In this document: piece by piece, positions 5,694-10,047 of the stretch
Layout: each line of letters starts with the position of its first letter
Numbering within the stretch: the stretch's first letter is position 1
DNA from: CAXXOK01 sp035353615
Lineage (GTDB): Bacteria; Bacillota; Clostridia; Christensenellales; Aristaeellaceae
Length of the DNA: 10,047 bases
Assembly (NCBI GenBank): GCA_035353615.1
Contig: DAOPZY010000074.1
Location: forward strand, 1-10,047
Reading direction: 5' to 3'
Translations under genes and position numbers: made by a program
Notes under the pieces: generated by a model
Database searches by the model: none
The model's input: only the letters and a program-made list of their open reading frames with translations
Told to the model about the DNA's origin: nothing

Positions 5694-5729
5694 CGCGTAA
5701 AGAACAACGGTTATGTCTTGTTTAACGCG
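5694..5729. repeat. Imperfect hairpin in the 5.6-6.2 kb gap
   Basis: CGCGT (5694-5698) pairs with ACGCG (5725-5729), and an inner ACAA/TTGT pair extends it after a bulge. It is the first of several stems in a gene-free stretch between the hydrogenase promoter and the anti-sigma gene. No T run follows on either strand. Confidence 0.35.
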
Positions 5730-5790
5730 TTTGCTATAAGCGCTGGGTGCGCGCATTTTGGCGCAACCGGTAAAACCGTCTATCCATAAA

Positions 5791-5828
5791 CGAAACGAAG
5801 TCTGCGCCAAAGCATAGACTTCGTTTCG
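5791..5828. repeat. Perfect 13-base inverted repeat
   Basis: CGAAACGAAGTCT (5791-5803) is exactly complementary to AGACTTCGTTTCG (5816-5828) around a 12-base loop. It lies in non-coding sequence with no T tract, so it is not an ordinary terminator. It may be part of a structured RNA or of a mobile intergenic repeat. Confidence 0.6.
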
Positions 5829-5918
5829 CCTTTGGGTGCAGCGCCTGCCGCCGGAGGATTTTCGGCCATGACTTTCAGTTTTGGCTGATAAAGCCCATCC
5901 GTTGATAGTATCAATAAA

Positions 5919-6118
5919 GCGCCCCCCTTGTGCCAAAAGCACGGGAGGGGCGCGCAACTGGTTCCATAACTTCTGCAAAGCGTTGATACCGCACGCCTCA
6001 TAGCCCTGCGGGCTGTTCGCTCGCTTGTTGGCTTCACGCTGCGGCGTTAGCCTTGAGGCGCTGCCCCAAGCCCCGGCAGGTGCTTCGCCCCTGCACCCTG
6101 ACAAGGGCTTCGCCCTTG
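5919..6118. repeat. Cluster of GC-rich hairpins, composite intergenic repeat
   Basis: A GCGCCCC/GGGGCGC stem with GTGC/GCAC at its tip spans 5919-5953. Then come AGCCC-TGC-GGGCT (6002-6014), GCAGGTGC-TTC-GCCCCTGC (6076-6094, one mismatch) and CAAGGGC-TTC-GCCCTTG (6102-6118, seven perfect pairs). Tandem GGGC-TTC-GCCC stems like these recur in intergenic repeats of high-GC Clostridia, so this may be a dispersed repeat. Frames that stay open across it show no protein-like character. Together with the hairpins before it, this is all I can find in the 5594-6213 gap. Confidence 0.45.
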
Positions 6119-6213
6119 ACCCGGTTTCGCTGCGGCGAGGGTTTTGAACCGGTTAAAGATGGGTTTCCCTTATCCCATTCGATACCCCGCGCCCTGTTAT
6201 CCGCTTGGGATGG

Positions 6214-7176
6214 TTATTCCGCTTCCACCGCCTGCCCGTAGGCCTCAAAAAATTCAGGACAGCTCCATGTGCCGCACGCGCTCAGCGTATCGTCGCCAAC
6301 CATCAGCTGCATCAGCAAACCGTTATCCAGCCCGATCAGCAGGCTGCGCGTATCGCCGGAACCGACGGACGCGCTATCATACTCGGCATTGTCCAGCAGG
6401 GTTGCCATCAGGCTTTGCGCGGTGGCAGGATCGTCAATCACGCCGGCCCCGGTCAGCTCCATGGCGGTGATGTGGCTGGCGTCGGTGAGCGTGTCGGCAA
6501 GCGTTTCATCGCCAAGGATCGCGGTGCCCGCAAAGCTGACCCGCTGAAACACCCTCAAACTGCCCTTCACATAGGCCGCCGCCATTGCCCCGCGCATCCC
6601 CTGCACGGCGTAGACCTTCTCGCCCGCGGATACAATATTGCTCACAATGCCGCCTGTGCTCAGCGCTGGCTCCAGAGTGTATTCGGTAATTTCGCCCAGG
6701 CTGTCGCCCAAAAGCGTATCGTTCATGTTTAACGGGCTGATGAGCATGCGGTAGGTCGCGTTGTCCACCATGATCAGCGGGAAGTTTCCGTTGCGCTCGG
6801 GGGCAAACAGGTTGCGGTAACTGCCCGCATCCGCCGTCGCATTGCCTACGCTGATGCTGCCCGAGGATACGTCCAGCGCGCGGATCATATCCCCGGTGAC
6901 GGGCGCGATGCCATCGCCGGCCGCCTGCGTATCCAAAAGCGTAGACGCCTGCTGCTGCTCGGTTCCGTTGCCCAGCCAAGAAGGTACCGCCCACAGGCCG
7001 ACGCACAGGCACAGGGCGAGGGCAAGGCCCGTGGCCAAAATGGGTTTATACCAACCTGGGCGCCCGACGGTCGGCTTTGCGCCGGCCACTCTGATTTGAC
7101 CCAACAGCCTTGCGTCGGCGGTCAGCCCGCCTAACTGGCGCTGGGCAATTTCCGGCAATTGTTCCAGTGGCTTCAT
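6214..7176 (-). CDS. Putative membrane-anchored anti-sigma factor
   Basis: 320 residues. The ATG at 7176 overlaps the sigma-factor stop (ATGA), and GGAGGGG lies about seven bases upstream inside the sigma gene, so the two are translationally coupled. Residues 1-42 form a short basic cytoplasmic part, 44-68 a single membrane helix (ILATGLALALCLCVGLW core), and the rest a large polar extracytoplasmic domain rich in Asp, Ser, Thr and Ala. Position and topology match anti-sigma factors that hold an ECF sigma at the membrane until an outside signal arrives. No zinc-binding H-x3-C-x2-C motif is seen in the cytoplasmic part. I do not recognise the outer domain. The role is inferred mainly from gene order. 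Confidence 0.7.
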   Translation of the reverse strand: MKPLEQLPEIAQRQLGGLTADARLLGQIRVAGAKPTVGRPGWYKPILATGLALALCLCVGLWAVPSWLGNGTEQQQASTLLDTQAAGDGIAPVTGDMIRALDVSSGSISVGNATADAGSYRNLFAPERNGNFPLIMVDNATYRMLISPLNMNDTLLGDSLGEITEYTLEPALSTGGIVSNIVSAGEKVYAVQGMRGAMAAAYVKGSLRVFQRVSFAGTAILGDETLADTLTDASHITAMELTGAGVIDDPATAQSLMATLLDNAEYDSASVGSGDTRSLLIGLDNGLLMQLMVGDDTLSACGTWSCPEFFEAYGQAVEAE

Positions 7177-7658
7177 TGCGCGTCCCCTCCCTGTAAAATC
7201 GACTCCAGTTTTTTTCGGCCGCGAGAGAGTCGGCTGGAGATGGTACCCTCGGGTAAATCCATCATCCGGGCGATATCGCTGATGCCGAAATTCTGGTAAT
7301 AATGCAACAGAATCACTTCCCGAAACGCGGTGGGCAGCTGATGCACCGCGACCATCATCGCTTCTTCATCATCCTGCCGTTCGGCGTTGTCCGGGGCGGG
7401 TATCATTTCAAACAGCGGGCTGCCCAGCACCACGCGCCGTGTCCAAGATCCGCGCCAGATGTCGCGACACCGGTTGAGCGCAACTTTCAGCAGCCACGCT
7501 TTTTCGCGGCCTTCCTCCAGCTTTGGAGCGTTGACCATCAGGCGCACAAACACGTCCTGACACACATCCTCCGCCTTTTGCCGGTCGCCCAGGTAGAAGT
7601 AGCACACGCGAAGCACGTCGGTTGCATACTGCTCGTACAGCTCCTCGAAATTCAACAT
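7173..7658 (-). CDS. ECF (extracytoplasmic function) RNA polymerase sigma factor
   Basis: 161 residues from the ATG at 7658, a normal length for this group. A longer frame to 7847 is open, but GGAGG seven bases before 7658 and the absence of homologous-looking residues upstream decide the start. Region 2 (about 4-70) contains ELYEQYATDVLRVCYFYLGD and AEDVCQDVFVRL, followed by WLLKVALNRCRD. Region 4 (about 106-153) contains LPTAFREVILLHYYQNFGIS and the helix-turn-helix IARMMDLPEGTISSRLSRGRKKL that reads the -35 element. The protein directs core polymerase to a stress or envelope-type regulon. It is in one unit with the anti-sigma gene and divergent from the MarR gene. Confidence 0.93.
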   Translation of the reverse strand: MLNFEELYEQYATDVLRVCYFYLGDRQKAEDVCQDVFVRLMVNAPKLEEGREKAWLLKVALNRCRDIWRGSWTRRVVLGSPLFEMIPAPDNAERQDDEEAMMVAVHQLPTAFREVILLHYYQNFGISDIARMMDLPEGTISSRLSRGRKKLESILQGGDAQ

Positions 7659-7675
7659 GCCAGAGCCTCCGTATA

Positions 7676-7699
7676 CCCCCGCGCCTTCGCTCGGGGGCG
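7676..7699 (-). promoter_or_regulatory. Leader hairpin next to the sigma-factor ribosome binding site
   Basis: CCCCCG and CGGGGG, about 10 bases apart, form a GC-rich hairpin that ends a few bases upstream of the GGAGG of the sigma gene on the minus strand. A stem so close to the ribosome binding site could dampen translation initiation. No ligand-binding fold is apparent. Confidence 0.3.
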
Positions 7700-7859
7700 A
7701 TTTACGCTCCACCCATGATAACGCACATTGCCGTCGGTTTCTTGCACCGTCGGATGAAAAAAAATGTGGGTGGCGCGTCCAGTCAGCCGATCCGTTTCCG
7801 CCCGCCGCGCCCGTGGGACGGGGCGCATATTGCGCCATGCGGGGCAAACGTCAACATTC

Positions 7860-7888
7860 ATTGTAACATGCGCGCGTGGGGCGCGCAA
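7860..7888 (-). promoter_or_regulatory. Possible promoter of the sigma/anti-sigma operon
   Basis: TTGCGC (7883-7888), 17-base spacer, TACAAT (7860-7865) with extended TG on the minus strand. The predicted start near 7853 would give a long leader of about 195 bases, which contains the GC hairpin. I found no clear ECF-type (AAC...CGT) autoregulatory promoter closer to the gene. Confidence 0.45.
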
Positions 7889-7922
7889 GCGGCGAAGCAC
7901 CCCCCTATCAATGAACGCCCCA

Positions 7923-7950
7923 TTGCAAAATCCGCCGCGGGTGGTAAGAT
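7923..7950 (+). promoter_or_regulatory. Promoter of the MarR-family gene
   Basis: TTGCAA (7923-7928), a 16-base spacer and TAAGAT (7945-7950). Transcription would start near 7957, inside the dyad described next, about 39 bases before the start codon. Confidence 0.5.
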
Positions 7951-7966
7951 AGGGTAAGCATCCCTA
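7950..7966. promoter_or_regulatory. Dyad at the MarR transcription start, possible autoregulatory operator
   Basis: TAGGG (7950-7954) and CCCTA (7962-7966) are inverted complements separated by seven bases, with total length 17. MarR proteins commonly repress their own genes by binding 16-20 base palindromes that overlap the promoter, and the position here fits. Confidence 0.4.
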
Positions 7967-7995
7967 ACAAAACGCATAAGAAAGGAAGGCGGCCA

Positions 7996-8445
7996 ATGAC
8001 AGGAGATGAAATTTTTCTGGGGAAATGGATCGCGGTGCTCCACCGTTACCGCAAAAGCTACGTAAACCGTCAGCTTGCGGCCTATGATCTGTCGGGAATC
8101 CACTTCATCCTGCTATTGGCGCTTTCCCACCACAACGGCGCCAGCCAGGAAGCGATGGCCGATCACCTGATGATGGAGAAAACCACAATTGCCAAATCGG
8201 TTAAAATGCTTGAAAAAAATGGCTACCTGCGCAGGGAACGAAGCCTGCGGGATCGCCGCGCCTATCAGGTTTATCTGACCCCGCAGGGGGAGGCGCTGAT
8301 CCCAGTGATTCGCCGCGCCGTACGGGACTGGGAGGACGACGTGACCCGCGACCTGGACCCGCAAGCGCACGCGGCGTTGGAAAAAGCCTTGCGCGCCATG
8401 GCGGAGCGTGCCGGCGAACTGCTTGGCAACGGAAAGCAGGCGTAA
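7996..8445 (+). CDS. MarR-family transcriptional regulator
   Basis: 149 residues, a typical MarR length. The ATG at 7996 is preceded by AAAGGAAGG. N-terminal and C-terminal helices (about 5-30 and 100-145) would form the dimer interface. The winged helix-turn-helix lies between: SGIHFILLLALSHHNGASQE, then MADHLMMEKTTIAKSVKMLE with the recognition helix, GYLRRERS, and the wing with D-R-R (86-88) followed by YLTPQGEAL. Such proteins are homodimeric repressors relieved by small phenolic compounds, drugs or thiol oxidation. No target gene directly follows, since tRNA-Leu is next. The divergent sigma operon and the gene itself are the nearest possible targets. Confidence 0.92.
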   Translation: MTGDEIFLGKWIAVLHRYRKSYVNRQLAAYDLSGIHFILLLALSHHNGASQEAMADHLMMEKTTIAKSVKMLEKNGYLRRERSLRDRRAYQVYLTPQGEALIPVIRRAVRDWEDDVTRDLDPQAHAALEKALRAMAERAGELLGNGKQA

Positions 8446-8741
8446 GGCTTCGCCGACGATAAAGCGCACGGTTTCCAATCGGTGCAACCAACCTAAAGCT
8501 GACCCCGTGGGGCGAAGTGAACCGGCAGAACAGACGCACGCAATACGGTCGCCCCCTGAGCCAGCAGCATAGCGGCCCAGTTTGCGGCAATTGCGACTTA
8601 CACAGACCGGGAAACCCTTTGGGAGTATCGCCGTTAGGTTGATACGCGAGCCTGCCGTCAAAAGGCTTGCGCGCCGGTTGGTACGGTGGGGCAAACGCCG
8701 CCCTCTGGCCCGCTTAGCAGGGTGCGCGCGCAAAATTTGTG
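8446..8741 (+). other. Gene-free stretch between MarR and the tRNA-Leu promoter
   Basis: About 300 GC-rich bases without a protein-like frame or ribosome binding site. One feature is a distant inverted pair, CAACCTAA near 8488-8496 and TTAGGTTG near 8635-8643, with a competing GGTTGGT near 8680. No intrinsic terminator for the MarR transcript is obvious. A structured transcript is possible, but I cannot support a fold. Confidence 0.3.
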
Positions 8742-8770
8742 TTGACTTTCCAAAAGTTTATGAATATAAT
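8742..8770 (+). promoter_or_regulatory. Promoter of tRNA-Leu
   Basis: TTGACT (8742-8747), 17-base spacer, TATAAT (8765-8770): nearly perfect vegetative consensus, 16 bases before the tRNA. Confidence 0.88.
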
Positions 8771-8786
8771 ATTAACGTTGCATTTT

Positions 8787-8869
8787 GCGATCGTGGCGGA
8801 ATTGGCATACGCGCACGTTTGAGGGGCGTGTCCGCAAGGGTACGGGTTCAAGTCCCGTCGATCGCACCA
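8787..8869 (+). tRNA. tRNA-Leu (anticodon GAG)
   Basis: 83 nucleotides with the long variable arm of a class II tRNA. Acceptor GCGATCG (8787-8793) pairs with CGATCGC (8859-8865). The anticodon stem CACGT/GCGTG (one T-G pair) carries loop TTGAGGG, giving anticodon GAG (8821-8823) for CTC/CTT. The T arm is ACGGG-TTCAAGT-CCCGT. Discriminator A and an encoded CCA follow. An integrase converges on its 3' end, so this tRNA is the probable attachment site of the element to the right and was left intact by the insertion. Confidence 0.96.
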
Positions 8870-8873
8870 GAGC

Positions 8874-8915
8874 AATCCCTTGTGTAGTAAAGATTACACA
8901 GGGGATTTTATTTTT
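8874..8915 (+). terminator. Intrinsic terminator of tRNA-Leu
   Basis: AATCCCTTGTGTA (8874-8886) pairs with TACACAGGGGATT (8895-8907) with one T-G pair, loop of eight, followed by TTTTATTTTT. The tail begins five bases after the CCA. Confidence 0.88.
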
Positions 8916-8918
8916 CTA

Positions 8919-8940
8919 TACCGCACTTTTTACCGCACTT
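8919..8940. repeat. Tandem TACCGCACTT repeats, possible integrase arm site
   Basis: TACCGCACTT occurs at 8919-8928 and 8931-8940, spaced by 12 bases, between the tRNA-Leu terminator and the integrase stop. Integrases of this type bind short repeated arm sites beside the attachment core, and this is where one end of the element should lie. The pair resembles the reverse complement of the GTGGGG repeats near tRNA-Pro. Confidence 0.45.
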
Positions 8941-8984
8941 CTTAACAAAAAATTGCCCGCCAAACGACGGACATTTTGCTGGAA

Positions 8985-10047
8985 CTATTCCAAAATACGG
9001 CTAAAAACATCGTCGATCAGATGTGCCGCTCTGTCCGCATCACCATCCACAATATGCTGGTAGATACCGGTGTCCATCGCCTCGCTGTGTCCGACAATTT
9101 TTTTCAGCAGCGGTTCAGGAACGTCGGATTTGACTAGCGAAATCATTGTGTGGCGAAGCTCGTGCAGACTGCATGACATGCCGTGTTGCTTGCAATAGAT
9201 ATACCAACGGCGGTACAGGTTATTCGGGTGCATCATGTCGCCTGAAGGGTCGGGGAATATCCACGGGCAAATGATTCCATCGCGTTTGAGCAGGTCGCGC
9301 TGGGCGGCAATCTCCGCTGCCATGCGTTCTGACAGCGCAATGTACCGGCGGGCGTTTTCGTTCTTCCCCGCCGTCAACTCATTTTTGGCGTTGATTGACC
9401 GGCGTATGTGCAGGATATTGCCCGCCAGGTCATCCCATTGCAGACCGCATAGCTCACCGCGACGCAGACCTGACAGCACCGCGAACCGCCACGCATGGAT
9501 TGTAGGGCACGGCTTGCGCTGGCCGTACTGCATGATATAATCGACCGCGAACAGAGTCTTGAGCTGTTCCGGCTGCAATATCTTCCGCTCGCCCACGGGG
9601 GCACCGCGTGGGATTGTAAGCAGTTCAGGGCGTTCCATCTGGATGCGGTTTTTTCGGGCATACCGATATAACGCCGTCGCCGCTCCTCGGATATTGGCGC
9701 AGGTCTTTTTGGCCAGTCCGCGCTTGTACGCAGCATTGATAATATCCTGCCAGTCCTGCATGGTTATGTCCGTACACTTTTTGTTTTCCAGCACAGGCAA
9801 CAGATAGACGCGCCCAAGACTGTCCAGCGTACGGTAATTAGACGGGCCGGTGCTCGCCTTCACATCTTCCATGAAACCGCCCCAGAGGGCCTTGAAACGC
9901 AAGACAGGCTTATTGGTATCATGGGCTTCCAGCCAATCATCGGCCTTGGCTTCGCAGGCGATCTTGCCTTTGCGGCCCTTCGTCGAATCATAGAACGATT
10001 TGCGCACGCCATCCTTCTGCACGTCGATACGCCAGTGTTGTTTATCC
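8985..10047 (-). CDS. Tyrosine recombinase/integrase (5' end beyond the window)
   Basis: The frame is open to the window edge, so the real start lies further right. A GTG at 10022 is internal, since the residues before it (DKQHWRID) continue the N-terminal arm-binding fold, with WRI and RKSFY recalling AP2-like integrase N-termini. Counting from that GTG, a core-binding SAM-like domain spans about 40-125 and the catalytic domain about 150-345. Catalytic residues are all visible: R187 (GLRRGE), K220 region, H287-x-x-R290 (HELRH), H312 (GH) and nucleophile Y321. The protein is a phage or integrative-element integrase that recombines attP with a tRNA-located attB. It is convergent with tRNA-Leu, as expected for an element inserted at that tRNA, and appears functional apart from the unseen start. 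Confidence 0.92.
   Translation of the reverse strand, partial: DKQHWRIDVQKDGVRKSFYDSTKGRKGKIACEAKADDWLEAHDTNKPVLRFKALWGGFMEDVKASTGPSNYRTLDSLGRVYLLPVLENKKCTDITMQDWQDIINAAYKRGLAKKTCANIRGAATALYRYARKNRIQMERPELLTIPRGAPVGERKILQPEQLKTLFAVDYIMQYGQRKPCPTIHAWRFAVLSGLRRGELCGLQWDDLAGNILHIRRSINAKNELTAGKNENARRYIALSERMAAEIAAQRDLLKRDGIICPWIFPDPSGDMMHPNNLYRRWYIYCKQHGMSCSLHELRHTMISLVKSDVPEPLLKKIVGHSEAMDTGIYQHIVDGDADRAAHLIDDVFSRILE

Noticed and set aside
5499..6104. 201-codon minus-strand frame across the hairpin region
   Set aside because: It crosses the hydrogenase promoter and several perfect stems, has low-complexity Arg/Ser/Ala composition, no recognisable domain and no ribosome binding site.
1483..7966. 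Idea that the MarR protein at 7996 controls the MATE exporter at 1472
   Set aside because: The dyads at the two promoters share no sequence, and the genes are more than 6 kb apart.
8113..8733. 206-codon minus-strand frame opposite the MarR gene
   Set aside because: Shadow of the MarR coding sequence extended into the GC-rich gap; MarR on the plus strand has clear domains and a ribosome binding site.
10020..10022. GTG as integrase start
   Set aside because: The frame stays open to the window edge and the upstream residues continue the expected N-terminal arm-binding fold.
1..10047. CRISPR array, transposase or rRNA
   Set aside because: No regularly spaced repeat-spacer pattern, no DDE or HUH transposase motifs and no rRNA-like sequence were seen on either strand.

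Overview
The window looks like chromosome from a high-GC member of the Clostridia (Firmicutes), most likely an anaerobic gut bacterium related to Oscillospiraceae. The evidence is a group-B-like [FeFe] hydrogenase, an ECF sigma/anti-sigma pair, AGGAGG-type ribosome binding sites, vegetative promoters with 17-base spacers, and tRNA genes with an encoded CCA. Most genes are GC-rich. The stretch from about 1.8 to 4.2 kb is clearly AT-richer and looks acquired.

Layout, left to right. (1) Positions 1-1540, minus strand: a MATE efflux transporter, then the first 25 codons of a HAD phosphatase whose start overlaps the transporter stop. The transporter promoter has a dyad at its predicted transcription start. 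(2) 1593-1857, plus strand: a strong promoter, tRNA-Thr(CGT), tRNA-Pro(CGG) and an intrinsic terminator. (3) 1870-2135: short GTGGGG repeats and a start-less fragment resembling the C-terminus of an LLH-type phage holin, together suggesting the scar of an old integration beside the tRNAs. (4) 2175-3656, minus strand: an AT-rich operon of three overlapping genes of unknown function with its own promoter and a hairpin at its end. Behind its promoter lies a region (3726-3838) that folds into a multi-stem RNA ending in an intrinsic terminator on the opposite strand. The same bases also hold a 49-codon minus-strand ORF. Further upstream (4153-4179) is a 27-base dyad. This block is the best candidate for an undescribed system.

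(5) 4255-5587, minus strand: a single-gene [FeFe] hydrogenase unit with a near-consensus promoter, a perfect palindrome over the -10 box and a terminator. (6) 5594-6213: no gene, but a run of hairpins that looks like a composite intergenic repeat. (7) 6214-7888, minus strand: an ECF sigma factor and a membrane-anchored putative anti-sigma factor, joined by an ATGA overlap. (8) 7923-8445, plus strand: a divergent MarR-family regulator. (9) 8446-8741: a gap with no convincing gene. (10) 8742-8915: tRNA-Leu(GAG) with promoter and terminator. (11) 8985-10047, minus strand: a tyrosine integrase converging on tRNA-Leu and running off the window. It marks one end of a second integrated element that continues to the right.

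The window therefore combines ordinary core genes (transport, hydrogen metabolism, stress-type regulation, tRNAs) with two tRNA-linked integration sites. One is degraded but carries the three-gene block. The other still has its integrase.
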